This document shows, in pieces, positions 1-7,283 of a stretch of DNA of 25,893 nucleotides. This DNA comes from an uncultured Campylobacter sp. GTDB taxonomy: Bacteria > Campylobacterota > Campylobacteria > Campylobacterales > Campylobacteraceae. The DNA is taken from assembly GCA_937990735.1 (NCBI GenBank), contig CALKQT010000031.1, positions 1 through 25,893 of the forward strand. The letters are read 5' to 3'. The notes beneath the pieces are model-generated. The model saw nothing but the letters and a program-made list of their open reading frames with translations. It had not been told where the DNA came from and ran no database searches. A program made the position numbers and the translations under genes. Position 1 is the stretch's first letter. Every line of letters starts with the position of its first letter.

Positions 1-91
1 TTCCACTTTGATTTGAAACGTAAATTTTTATTTTAAAACGGCTTTTTAAATACCCTTTAAAAGTTTAATATATTTGAGTTTAAAAAAGAAT

Positions 92-964
92 TTAGTATAG
101 ATTTATCGAGCGATCGATTTTCATATGTTCGTTTTGTAGAAACCGGGCATACACCTTGATCGTCATATCCAAATTTGCGTGACCGAGGATTTGAGATACC
201 CATTTCAGTGGGATTTCGCCCCTTACCGCGCGCTCTACCATATGGGTTGCGAATGTGTGGCGGGTGTGTCTGGCGCTTCGGTATGGGATACCGCATTCAG
301 CTAGAAATTTACGCCACCTGCCGTTGCCGAAAAGCGACGTAGAGCCGAAAAGATGATCTCCCCTTTCCGAAAAGACCCACTCGCAATCCCGATCCTCTTT
401 AAGCCGGGCGATGTATGGCAGCAGCGGCGCAAATATAGGCACGATCCTATCCTCTCCGGTTTTGGTGCGAGGTTTAACAAGCCCGTCCGTGAGGCTCTTG
501 CTGATCGATATACTCATAGCCTCCATATCTATATCATCCCAGCGCAGAGCCAAAATTTCGCAGCATCTAGCCCCCGTATAGAACGCAAAAGCAAGAAAGC
601 TCTCAAGCCGCCCGCTAGCCTTTGAAAGCATCAGACCCACCTCCTCCGCCGAGAATGGATCTGTTTTGCTGCGCGGGATCTTTGGATATTTTGCGCCTAC
701 AAATGGATTTTTCGCAAGTTTTCCAGCTTCTACTGCTTGCTCGCAGGCTCTGCGCCAGCACAGCACGACGCGCTTGATAGTGCTCGGGGCTAGACCTTCC
801 TCAAGCCCCGCTAGCCACTTTTGAATATCCACTTTCTTGATGCAGGCGGCATCTTTCGGCAGATATTTCGTATGTGAGAACGCGAACTTTTGCTTGCGGC
901 TCTGCTCGAAATTTATCTGCCCGAGAGCTTCGAGATAGTCTCGGGCTATAGTTGTGAGGGTCAT
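92..964 (-). CDS. Tyrosine recombinase / phage-type integrase
   Basis: Site-specific recombinase of the tyrosine (lambda Int/XerD) family, 290 aa. It would cut and rejoin DNA through a 3'-phosphotyrosine. The N-terminal half (about 1-95) is the helical core-binding part; the C-terminal half is catalytic. Visible residues: box I Arg133 in TGARCCEIL, a Lys near 165-168, box II Arg235 in RHTRHTFATHM, His262 in LGHANLDMT, and nucleophile Tyr272 in KVYARF. The residue three before Arg235 is Arg rather than the usual His, a tolerated but noticeable change. The start is an ATG one base after the stop of the upstream gene, so the two are translationally coupled in a three-gene minus-strand operon. 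A Mu-like phage would not normally need it, so it may define an integrating relative, belong to an adjacent element, or serve dimer resolution. Confidence 0.9.
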   Translation of the reverse strand: MTLTTIARDYLEALGQINFEQSRKQKFAFSHTKYLPKDAACIKKVDIQKWLAGLEEGLAPSTIKRVVLCWRRACEQAVEAGKLAKNPFVGAKYPKIPRSKTDPFSAEEVGLMLSKASGRLESFLAFAFYTGARCCEILALRWDDIDMEAMSISISKSLTDGLVKPRTKTGEDRIVPIFAPLLPYIARLKEDRDCEWVFSERGDHLFGSTSLFGNGRWRKFLAECGIPYRSARHTRHTFATHMVERAVRGEIPLKWVSQILGHANLDMTIKVYARFLQNEHMKIDRSINLY

Positions 965-965
965 A

Positions 966-1370
966 TCACGCCTCTTGCACTGCCTTGAGCGACCCGAAAC
1001 GTTTCAGCTCTAGCTCGCCGCTCTCATTTTTGACGACCATATACCAAACCTTGCTATCGCTTTTCCAGCTGCCGTCATCAAGCCTAGCCTCAAATTTGTC
1101 GCCTTCTTTTGCTCTGAAGGTAAAAGAGGTGTCATAATACTTGTGTTTGCTATCCCAGTTCTTGCCGTTGCAATCGATAAACTCTCTTTGAACTTTGCCG
1201 TCCGTAAAGCTGAGGCGAGCCATATATGCGTGACCGTTTTTTCTAGGGTCTATACTCTCAAACGTCTCGACAATAAACTGTTTGTCCGCTTTGCGGCTCT
1301 CTATGATAGCCTTTGCTTGGGTGACGAGCTCAAGCAATTCTGCGTCCGATAATAAAGCTAGATTTTCCAT
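966..1370 (-). CDS. Hypothetical protein upstream of integrase
   Basis: Unrecognised 134-aa soluble protein. The first 30 residues look helical (MENLALLSDAELLELV...), followed by a beta-rich, charged body with several aromatic residues (YMARLSF, WYMVVKNE) ending in an EL-rich tail. It has no signal peptide or membrane segment. Its ATG overlaps the stop of the upstream gene (TAATG) and its stop is one base from the integrase ATG, so all three genes are very likely one transcript from the control region at 1688-1923. The position suggests an accessory role in recombination or regulation (for example a directionality or DNA-binding factor), but nothing in the residues proves this. Confidence 0.7.
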   Translation of the reverse strand: MENLALLSDAELLELVTQAKAIIESRKADKQFIVETFESIDPRKNGHAYMARLSFTDGKVQREFIDCNGKNWDSKHKYYDTSFTFRAKEGDKFEARLDDGSWKSDSKVWYMVVKNESGELELKRFGSLKAVQEA

Positions 1371-1687
1371 TATTTACCCCTTATTACACGCTCAAGCGCA
1401 TTGATATCGACATCCATATCGAGCGCGCGTTGATACTCCGCCCGCTTTTCAGCGCTCTTTAGGTTGTGCACGAACCATGAAAAAACCTTTTTGTCGGTAT
1501 CGTTTAGTCTTATAGCCTCTCTGTCCTCTGCGGAGAGGCTAGTATTGATGAATACTTCGATCCTCTCTAGCGTAGTGTTTGACGGGAAAGTTCCAGTGGT
1601 GTCTATGGCACCGTGTACGCCGTTTCGCCATCTTGCGATGCCGGAGAGGATCGCGTTTGCTTCGCCTTTGTTGTAGTAGCTTTTCAT
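1370..1687 (-). CDS. Hypothetical protein, first gene of integrase operon
   Basis: Unrecognised 105-aa protein beginning MKSYYNKGEANAIL. It is polar and mostly helical, with an RGK C-terminus and no membrane segment. The ATG is preceded by AAGGATAAAAA, a good ribosome binding site. It is the promoter-proximal gene of the leftward operon that ends in the recombinase, and it diverges from the small HTH gene at 1924. First genes in such positions are often regulators or excision factors; that is inference from context only. Confidence 0.65.
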   Translation of the reverse strand: MKSYYNKGEANAILSGIARWRNGVHGAIDTTGTFPSNTTLERIEVFINTSLSAEDREAIRLNDTDKKVFSWFVHNLKSAEKRAEYQRALDMDVDINALERVIRGK

Positions 1688-1775
1688 TTTTTATCCTTTA
1701 TGGTACAATAAAGGCTCCTTTGGGAGCAACTTGCGGCGAGATGTTTTTTTATTGGGTCTCGCCGCATCTCTTGAG

Positions 1776-1791
1776 ATTGTATCGTTTCAAT
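1776..1791. repeat. Operator-like palindrome, copy 1
   Basis: ATTGTATCGTTTCAAT, flanked by GAG and CTC so that the outer arms GAGATTG and CAATCTC are perfectly inverted. It overlaps a leftward -10-like TACAAT. It matches the copy at 1808 in 15 of 16 positions. A likely binding site for the HTH protein at 1924-2142, inferred from position. Confidence 0.6.
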
Positions 1792-1807
1792 CTCTTTTTA
1801 TGGCATT

Positions 1808-1823
1808 ATTGTATCGTATCAAT
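1808..1823. repeat. Operator-like palindrome, copy 2
   Basis: ATTGTATCGTATCAAT. The ATTG/CAAT ends and the central CG are symmetrical. Its start lies 32 bp from that of copy 1, about three helical turns, so two dimers would sit on the same face of the DNA. It also overlaps a leftward TACAAT hexamer. An operator role is inferred. Confidence 0.6.
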
Positions 1824-1923
1824 ACTTAAAAACTTCTTAATGGTGTATCTTAAAAATACAAAACCTTGATTTTCTTGTATTTTTTTGCTACAATTCCGAA
1901 AAATATAATATAGGTAATGCAAA

Positions 1924-2142
1924 ATGGATAAAGAAAAATTTCAAAAAATGCTGGATGCTGCGGGTCTCAACAAAAAAGAGTTCGCCGAAATTTCTAAAAT
2001 CCCATACCCGACGGTGCGCGGCTGGGGATCCACTACGTCGTTTCCTCCATACCTTGAGTTTTTGATCGAAAGCTACGTCAAAAGCCGCAAATTTGACAAG
2101 ATCAAAGAGATCATCAAAGACGAAATAGCCGCGGAGCTTTAG
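1924..2142 (+). CDS. Small Cro/CI-like helix-turn-helix protein
   Basis: A 72-aa protein. Residues about 12-45 (AAGLNKKEFAEISKIPYPTVRGWG) fit a lambda-repressor-type helix-turn-helix: KKEFAEIS as helix 2, then the turn, then YPTVRGW as the recognition helix. The FPPYLEFLIESY stretch follows as in many short phage Cro-like proteins. The C-terminus is lysine-rich and helical and could dimerise. It is transcribed alone from its own sigma-70 promoter and ends at a strong bidirectional terminator. It probably binds the paired operators upstream and sets the lysogeny or recombinase switch; being only Cro-sized, it may not be the main immunity repressor. Confidence 0.75.
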   Translation: MDKEKFQKMLDAAGLNKKEFAEISKIPYPTVRGWGSTTSFPPYLEFLIESYVKSRKFDKIKEIIKDEIAAEL

Positions 2143-2157
2143 AATACGGCGTATAGA

Positions 2158-2189
2158 CGATTAAAGACCGTTTAAAAGGCCTTTAATCG
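2158..2189. terminator. Bidirectional intrinsic terminator
   Basis: Perfect 9-bp inverted repeat CGATTAAAG (2158-2166) with CTTTAATCG (2181-2189), enclosing a partly complementary CC...GG segment. It lies between the convergent HTH gene (ends 2142) and lysin gene (ends 2220). Weak T/A runs follow on both sides. It belongs to the TTTAAA-rich palindromes seen elsewhere in the window. Confidence 0.6.
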
Positions 2190-2219
2190 CATAAATAATT
2201 CGTAATAAAAATCCTACTG

Positions 2220-2636
2220 CTATTCTCCTATCCGATTCACAACCTGCACCGCAAATTCTTGCCCTTTTACGGCGGCAAGCAGCGCGCTTAAAGCCGCACG
2301 GGAGTCTTTCACTCCGTGCGCGCCCAAAGATGAACCCAGTAGCACGCAGCCCTCGGTATTGCGCCCGTTGTTGCCTGAATGGATCAAGATGCAGCGAGTT
2401 TTCGGCACCAGCTCATTCCATAAAAGCGGCAGACGAGCTCTAAATTTCGGGCTATCGTGCCAGGCTATTTGATACCTTCCTTGCGGTATGCGTCTATCCA
2501 TGCCGCTTTGTGTAGTATCAGGACCCGCAGGCTCGCAGGTATAGCCTTTTAACACTTCCTTTTCGCCATCGCGTAAGATAAAACGCCCTAGCGTCATATC
2601 ATCAATTTCCTTGAACCTGGTAATTTCCAAGACCAT
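2220..2636 (-). CDS. DUF5675 family protein, candidate endolysin
   Basis: A 138-aa protein matching DUF5675 by its pattern: RIPQGRYQI (49-57), CILIHSGN (82-89) and NTEGCVLLG (93-101). His86, Ser87 and Cys97 recall the H-x-G...S-x-G-C signature of L,D-transpeptidase-like (YkuD) peptidoglycan enzymes, so a cell-wall role at lysis is plausible. Catalysis is inference. No signal peptide is visible, so export would depend on the holin at 11864-12166, far upstream in the same late direction. It is the last late gene, with its own strong RBS (AAGGAGG) just below a repeated GC hairpin, and it runs into the terminator at 2158. Confidence 0.75.
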   Translation of the reverse strand: MVLEITRFKEIDDMTLGRFILRDGEKEVLKGYTCEPAGPDTTQSGMDRRIPQGRYQIAWHDSPKFRARLPLLWNELVPKTRCILIHSGNNGRNTEGCVLLGSSLGAHGVKDSRAALSALLAAVKGQEFAVQVVNRIGE

Positions 2637-2659
2637 AAATCCTCCTTAAATTTACTTTT

Positions 2660-2678
2660 CGGGCGAGCTAAGCCCGCC
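2660..2678 (-). repeat. GC hairpin, copy A, in leader of lysin gene
   Basis: CGGGCGAGCTAAGCCCGCC on the plus strand: a 5-bp stem CGGGC/GCCCG with a 7-nt loop. It sits 24 bp upstream of the lysin ATG on its coding strand. The same 19 bases with one loop change (T to C) occur at 14174-14192, again in a gene leader. Confidence 0.7.
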
Positions 2679-2692
2679 TACGAGCGAAAAAT

Positions 2693-2839
2693 TCAAAAGC
2701 TAAATTTGTTTATAAATTTGACTTTGTTTACCGCCTCGCCAGTTTTGCGCACTAGCACCTTATATCCGCTACCTTGCTTCGGCGTATCGCTTTTTATTTG
2801 CGCGCGTATCATATTTTTTATCGTCTGCTTTAGCCCCAT
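2693..2839 (-). CDS. 48-aa basic microprotein in tail operon
   Basis: Reading MGLKQTIKNMIRAQIK... and ending KFINKFSF, 48 aa, rich in Lys/Arg with a Gly-Ser turn in the middle. The ATG overlaps the stop of the preceding gene (TAATG), so it would be translated by coupling. No family is recognised. It lies between a putative tail-tip protein and the lysin gene; a structural or assembly role is a guess from position. Tight coupling and sensible codon use make it more likely real than chance. Confidence 0.6.
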   Translation of the reverse strand: MGLKQTIKNMIRAQIKSDTPKQGSGYKVLVRKTGEAVNKVKFINKFSF

Positions 2840-3192
2840 TAAAAATCCCACCTTTTTGCCGTTATATTTACGAATGCGCCGCCAGCCGTGACGCGAGTCT
2901 CTACCGCCGTGACGATAAATCTGTCCTCCCCGGGTGCTGCAGGCACGCTATAACGGGGCATATCTATCTTTATGATATCGCCTGTGCGCACGCTTTGAAG
3001 CGGAGCGCGCAAGCTAACCTCGCTTACGCGCGCGCCGTGGTCCAAAAAATACTTGCGGGCATAAGCCTCTATGACGCGCTCGTCCTGATCCAGATCGAGC
3101 TTTATTTGGCCGTGCAGCTCATCACTTCGGTCAAATATAAACTTCACTGCTCCCCTGGCACTTTTTTTCTCACTCCCTTTGATCTGCGTCAT
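2839..3192 (-). CDS. Putative tail-tip / hub-associated protein
   Basis: 117 aa from the start chosen here: ATG at 3192, preceded by GGAGGAG and overlapping the upstream stop as ATGA. An in-frame start further up would be ten residues longer and poorly placed. The body is beta-rich and alternating (SEVSLRAPLQSVRTGDIIKI, EDRFIVTAVETRV, AFVNITAKRW), reminiscent of the OB-like or late-control-D-like domains of phage tail hubs in which a GD-I-I-K/V turn precedes a specificity strand. This is a fold-level impression only. It sits near the end of the tail module, where tip and fibre genes are expected. Confidence 0.6.
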   Translation of the reverse strand: MTQIKGSEKKSARGAVKFIFDRSDELHGQIKLDLDQDERVIEAYARKYFLDHGARVSEVSLRAPLQSVRTGDIIKIDMPRYSVPAAPGEDRFIVTAVETRVTAGGAFVNITAKRWDF

Positions 3193-4349
3193 TTCTCCTC
3201 CTCCCAAGAATACCAATACCACTTTTTCAATGCTTCTAAATCGCCTTCTTGCGGATGTTCGCCGGTCATATTATAGACATATGCCAGGGCGTTAAATTCG
3301 TTTAAAAAGATGTCCGCATAGAGCTTTTCGCGGATCTTTTTATACTGACCGGGGGCTTGCAACCTAGCAAAGTGCCAATACTTGGGCGGCTTTATAGCCT
3401 TCCTTTTAGGGGTTCTGCTTTGCGAAAAAATCCCTATACCCCACCATCTTTCGTAATAATTTATGGCTCTATCATCCGCCCATAATACTATCTCGGTCAA
3501 TTCGTCTTTAAGGGAGATCTCCTCCTTATAGGTATATTCACGGACCCGACGACTATCTGGGTAATATTCCGTGTCTAATCCAATATAATATACCTCCATT
3601 TTTAGTCTATTTCCCTCTTTGATAAATAGGCTAAGCGCGGTCGTATACCCGGGCAGTGCAGGACCTTTGAATACATCCTCCCCCTTCCAAACCGAGTGCA
3701 GAGAAACTGCGGCTAAAAATTTCTTTTTTAACGCGCGCTTAGCTCTTTCAAAGCCGAAGGCGTTTTTGATATATTTTTCGCTTTTGCCTTGTGGGTTTTG
3801 GCAGAAAAATAATCTATATTCGTTCAGCATGTTTTTTACGGTTTTGAAGTAATCGCTTTTTCCTCTTTTGTTTGCAAAATCCAAAAAGGGCGTAGTTTTT
3901 GTTTTGCTTCCATCGCTATTAGGAACTGCAAAATATAACTCTCTGCTTAAAGCGAAGCGAAACATCTCCTTTACGCGGATCTTTTTGCCGTCGTCGCAGA
4001 ATATCAAAAGCTCATCGTCTCTTACATCATAGGTATCGTGATATTGTTGCTTTCGGTCAGGATACGCCTGAATCGACACAAAATCTATGATTGAATTATC
4101 ATTATAAAACGGTACAAATTTTTGATCGTCGAGATAGATGCGATAATCGCCAAGGGCATAAGTATCATAGCTCTGCCCCACAGGTTTTCTATTGTGTCCG
4201 GGCTTTTTGCCGCTTAGGGGCACCAGATACGAGCCTTCAAGCGCCTTATAGTATTTCCTGCTAACCGCGCCATTAATAAGTTCAAGCTTGATCCACTCTT
4301 TGGTTTGTCCCCTATATCCGCCATTGCTTTCGTCTGCTATAAACTCCAT
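3189..4349 (-). CDS. Large tail-module protein, unknown (possible tail fibre)
   Basis: 386 aa, unusually rich in Tyr, Trp, Lys and Arg (for example YYERWWGIGIF, KKWYWYSWEEEK). It has no repeats, collagen-like segments or membrane segments. No family is recognised. Phage order (after the hub, before the lysin) suggests a receptor-binding or fibre component or its chaperone. The start is an ATG one base after the upstream stop with GGGG upstream. Its C-terminal EEEK codons themselves form the ribosome binding site of the next gene, showing tight operon packing. Confidence 0.6.
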   Translation of the reverse strand: MEFIADESNGGYRGQTKEWIKLELINGAVSRKYYKALEGSYLVPLSGKKPGHNRKPVGQSYDTYALGDYRIYLDDQKFVPFYNDNSIIDFVSIQAYPDRKQQYHDTYDVRDDELLIFCDDGKKIRVKEMFRFALSRELYFAVPNSDGSKTKTTPFLDFANKRGKSDYFKTVKNMLNEYRLFFCQNPQGKSEKYIKNAFGFERAKRALKKKFLAAVSLHSVWKGEDVFKGPALPGYTTALSLFIKEGNRLKMEVYYIGLDTEYYPDSRRVREYTYKEEISLKDELTEIVLWADDRAINYYERWWGIGIFSQSRTPKRKAIKPPKYWHFARLQAPGQYKKIREKLYADIFLNEFNALAYVYNMTGEHPQEGDLEALKKWYWYSWEEEK

Positions 4350-4350
4350 C

Positions 4351-4950
4351 TTAGCCCCACATTAGCAAAATTCCCATTTGTGCGTAAATCCCGCCGCTAT
4401 CATCCGTAAGCTCCATATTTATGGGCGTAGGTCTGGAGCAATCTCCTATATCTTTTAGATGGTATATGCTACTTTTTTCATCGGGTTTCTCGCTGGACCA
4501 GCTAGGATTGCCCGCACTATCTACCGCCTCAAGGCGATATGCCTTACCTCTATCATTCACAAAAAATAGCGGGGTTTTGAAGCTATGAAGCGTTTTTGTG
4601 GGATCGGTAGTATCCGGGGCGCTTGAATACTTTATTAGCTTCAATATCGCTTCGATATCTTGCCCGCCCAGCTTCCCGCCCTCGGGTATATAAAGCTTGC
4701 CCTGCCATGCGTCTTCGTCGAAGCTCAGTATGGTCGAAAATCTATCTGCTACTATGGCACAATAAACCCTAGCGACGGGGTTTGTTGCCTTAGCCCATAC
4801 CGTAAAGCGACCCCTAGGGCTTGAAGTACCGTTGCTGCGTTTGCGACTAAAAATACTAGAGCTTAGGCTAAAGTCTGAATTCATATCTCCTGAATCCATT
4901 TTTAGCGCCTTTTCGCAGGCGGCATCTTTGTATAATACTACGTCAGCCAT
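4351..4950 (-). CDS. Putative tail-tip protein, paralogue-like to 6660-7238
   Basis: 199 aa. The N-terminus (ADVVLYKDAACEKAL) has the same pattern as the gene at 6660-7238 (TNINFYKNEECTQAV): a short beta strand, Y-K-D/N, x2, C, x2, A. The rest is beta-rich with Gly/Asp turns and ends in a hydrophobic QMGILLMWG. This suggests a duplicated tail-decoration or fibre-attachment domain. No named family is recognised. RBS AAGGATTAAAG overlaps the end of the upstream hub gene. Confidence 0.6.
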   Translation of the reverse strand: MADVVLYKDAACEKALKMDSGDMNSDFSLSSSIFSRKRSNGTSSPRGRFTVWAKATNPVARVYCAIVADRFSTILSFDEDAWQGKLYIPEGGKLGGQDIEAILKLIKYSSAPDTTDPTKTLHSFKTPLFFVNDRGKAYRLEAVDSAGNPSWSSEKPDEKSSIYHLKDIGDCSRPTPINMELTDDSGGIYAQMGILLMWG

Positions 4951-4952
4951 CT

Positions 4953-6329
4953 TTAATCCTTTTCCTTAATCTCGTTGAAATCACAGCTAAATTCGTTTGC
5001 AAAATAGCCTATATTCATCGTCTTTTCCAGCTTTCCGTCTAAATATAGCTCTAGCTTATAAGCTCCATAATCGTTAAATTTAATCTCTACCTCCCCAAAC
5101 GGATTGGCGCTAAAGCTTTGCGCGCCGAGCTTAAAGCCGGCGTGCGCGATAAGCGCACTATCTACGTTAAAATCGCGCATCAAGCTAAAGGTGTGGGTGT
5201 AACCTTTAGGGTAGTATTTGGTGATCTCGTATCTATGCAGATGATCTATTTGCAAATTTTTATACTCCGCTTTTATGCTTAGAGCGGAGGGTAGATCGCG
5301 AGCGGGGCATACGAAAAGATAGATATTGCTCTCATAACTTACCTTCAGCGTTCCGCTTAGAGACCCGTCAAAGCAAAGGACGTTATCTTTGTATATATTG
5401 CCCTTCTGCTCCTGCGTCGTTTGGGCGCTAAAGTATATCGGCGTGCCGTCAAGGCTCACGGCGATTAGCTTTTTTATAAAGCCCGTAAGTTTTACATAGA
5501 TATCCTCACTTAGCTCAAACTCCTCCACCGCGCGATAATCGGCAAAGAATGAGGCATCGGGCACGTTTAGGCTAATATCTTTCGCCTCCCAAGCAGGGGT
5601 TGCGAAAATTTTACCTACCGCACGAAGCGGAGAGATCACATACACATCGCCGTTTTCATCATCTTTATATCTTACAACCTCCCTCGGGGTTACCGGGTGG
5701 GGATCGGGATCGATCACCGCAGTAAGCCCGGCTTCGGAATAGATATCCTCATTTTTGTCATTAAAAATTATCGTATCAATATTTTGCGGCGCGCTAAGGC
5801 TAAGGTTAAAATCAATTACGTTATCCTCGTTAAACTCCATTACGGGCGCGCCGTCTCGGGCGATATAGAACCTATCGCTTATAAAAATTCCGCGATCGTT
5901 TGCCCAAAAACTAAGCCCTATGCCCTCTAGCGCCGAGGCTAGCGATTGAACGTCCGAATATGAAAGCCCTGCTAGCGGAGTATCTTGCGGTGCATCGCAA
6001 AGAAAGCTTACCCTTTGCCCCAAAAGGGCTAAATCTTTTAAGCTTGATATCCCTTTGGGTAACTTAAGCGGGGTTTTGGCGACGAGCTTTTTAAAATTTG
6101 CATCTATGCTTAAAACTTCGCTCACCTCGAAAAGGCTATCCTCAAAATGCGAGCAGCTTATTATAATTTCATCTATCGGAGCAGAGAGAGAGGAAGCGGC
6201 TATTTTTAAAGACGCCGTAGCTTGCAGCTCGCCTTCCTCGCTACAAATGCTAAGCTCGCTAATGCCGCGAAGCTCACTTTTTACGCCGCCTTTTAAGGCA
6301 AAGACCTTAAAGCCGTATTCTACTACCAT
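4953..6329 (-). CDS. Putative tail hub / baseplate protein
   Basis: 458 aa, almost entirely beta-predicted, without membrane segments. The N-terminal region (about 1-130) with repeated short strands, a DVQSLASALEGIGLSFW segment near 130-145, then long strands with KYYPKGYTHTFSL near 390, resembles the general build of tail hub or central baseplate proteins that follow the tape measure and distal tail protein in siphoviruses. The identification rests on gene order and composition, not on a decisive motif. It overlaps the upstream gene by 7 bp (ATG inside CGATGGTAG). Confidence 0.55.
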   Translation of the reverse strand: MVVEYGFKVFALKGGVKSELRGISELSICSEEGELQATASLKIAASSLSAPIDEIIISCSHFEDSLFEVSEVLSIDANFKKLVAKTPLKLPKGISSLKDLALLGQRVSFLCDAPQDTPLAGLSYSDVQSLASALEGIGLSFWANDRGIFISDRFYIARDGAPVMEFNEDNVIDFNLSLSAPQNIDTIIFNDKNEDIYSEAGLTAVIDPDPHPVTPREVVRYKDDENGDVYVISPLRAVGKIFATPAWEAKDISLNVPDASFFADYRAVEEFELSEDIYVKLTGFIKKLIAVSLDGTPIYFSAQTTQEQKGNIYKDNVLCFDGSLSGTLKVSYESNIYLFVCPARDLPSALSIKAEYKNLQIDHLHRYEITKYYPKGYTHTFSLMRDFNVDSALIAHAGFKLGAQSFSANPFGEVEIKFNDYGAYKLELYLDGKLEKTMNIGYFANEFSCDFNEIKEKD

Positions 6330-6667
6330 CGCTCTACCTTTTTATAAATCGTAGCGGCGGGGCGGTAGGCTCTATTCCTCCAGCAAAAAGCAAGAATTTT
6401 TGAGTGCAGAGCGGGCTTTAAGATGAAATTTCCCTCAATTTTAAGATTATAAATTTTTGCTTTGATCACGGCTAGCTTAAAGTCATATTGTGCACTTCCA
6501 CGGGCATTGCCGTTAGTAGCTAGATAAAAATTAGCGGCGACTCCCTTCGGCCTTATGGCTCCGAATATTAACATACTCAGATACTTATCCGTATAGCTAT
6601 CGCAATATCTCGTCCATGGACGAGTTTGCGAAATTTCTACCTTATATCCTAATTTGAGTTTATGCAC
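6323..6667 (-). CDS. Small tail-module protein, unknown
   Basis: 114 aa, basic and aromatic-rich (RPWTRYCDSYTDKYLSM, FCWRNRAYRPAA). It starts with GTG at 6667, preceded by GGAGCGACC and overlapping the upstream stop by 8 bp. It is squeezed by overlaps on both sides between two tail-tip genes, strong evidence that the frame is used. No family is recognised; probably a distal-tail structural or assembly component. Confidence 0.6.
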   Translation of the reverse strand: MHKLKLGYKVEISQTRPWTRYCDSYTDKYLSMLIFGAIRPKGVAANFYLATNGNARGSAQYDFKLAVIKAKIYNLKIEGNFILKPALHSKILAFCWRNRAYRPAATIYKKVERW

Positions 6668-7238
6668 GGTCGCTCCAATACGCCGCTAAATAATAGCGGA
6701 AATCCACCCGCTTCGTAACGTCGGCAAAGCTTACCCGCCTGATAAGTTTGACGGCATGCACCGCCTTACTCGCAGAAGGTCCGCTTTCAAATAAAGGAAG
6801 CAAAAGAAAGGCGAGCTCCCCCTTTTTGATATAGGATAGATCCTCGCCCGTAAAGCTTATTTTATTACCATTTACCTTATCTACTCGCAAGGCGTTTGTC
6901 GTGCCTGAAAAAGCATAACATTCCCCCTCGGTCGGCATACCGCCGCTTAAGGAATTAAACTCTAATGCGTCTTTTCCCTCGCCGCTTACTTCGAATATTT
7001 TCATCTCGGTTCCTCCGACGCTTGCACCTAGATACTCTATATTACGCTTTTCATAGATTAGAGTTATATGCGGATAAAAGGTAGCGGCGAGATCCGTAAT
7101 TTTTGCATAGATCGTTACTTCGTCGATTTTTGACGAGGGGGCCAAAATCGAAATCGCAGGATCCGGAAACGGTCTATCCCCCGTAGATACCGCCTGAGTG
7201 CATTCCTCGTTTTTATAAAAATTTATATTCGTTGCCAT
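6660..7238 (-). CDS. Putative tail-tip protein, paralogue-like to 4351-4950
   Basis: 192 aa, beta-rich. It shares its N-terminal pattern (FYKNEECTQAV after a strand) with the protein at 4351-4950. The middle has Gly-rich turns and the C-terminus reads DFRYYLAAYWSDRA. No named family. Its position two genes after the tape measure is where distal tail or tail-tip proteins lie. ATG at 7238 is preceded by AAAGGAGACCCAGTTTA. Confidence 0.6.
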   Translation of the reverse strand: MATNINFYKNEECTQAVSTGDRPFPDPAISILAPSSKIDEVTIYAKITDLAATFYPHITLIYEKRNIEYLGASVGGTEMKIFEVSGEGKDALEFNSLSGGMPTEGECYAFSGTTNALRVDKVNGNKISFTGEDLSYIKKGELAFLLLPLFESGPSASKAVHAVKLIRRVSFADVTKRVDFRYYLAAYWSDRA

Positions 7239-7283
7239 TAAACTGGGTCTCCTTTTTTATAAATTTGACTTTTCGCAAAATTT

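Larger units (their letters stand above)
1688..1923. promoter_or_regulatory. Divergent control region of integrase operon and HTH gene
   Basis: A 236-bp region between divergent genes. Rightward promoter: TTGATT (1866-1871), 17-bp spacer, TACAAT (1889-1894) with a T-rich extended -10 (TTTTTTGC), a typical Campylobacter sigma-70 promoter, about 30 bp before the HTH gene ATG at 1924. Leftward side: two TACAAT -10-like hexamers (minus strand of 1808-1813 and 1776-1781), each inside an operator-like repeat. Between them and the leftward genes is a perfect 10-bp inverted repeat (1732-1741 with 1757-1766) and a smaller GCTCC-TTT-GGGAGC hairpin (1714-1726), which would fold in the leader of the leftward mRNA. 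Confidence 0.7.

Noticed and set aside
1..91. Attachment site or terminator downstream of the recombinase
   Set aside because: A/T-rich with imperfect TTTAAA repeats, but no second copy of a core sequence is found in the window and the stem is imperfect.
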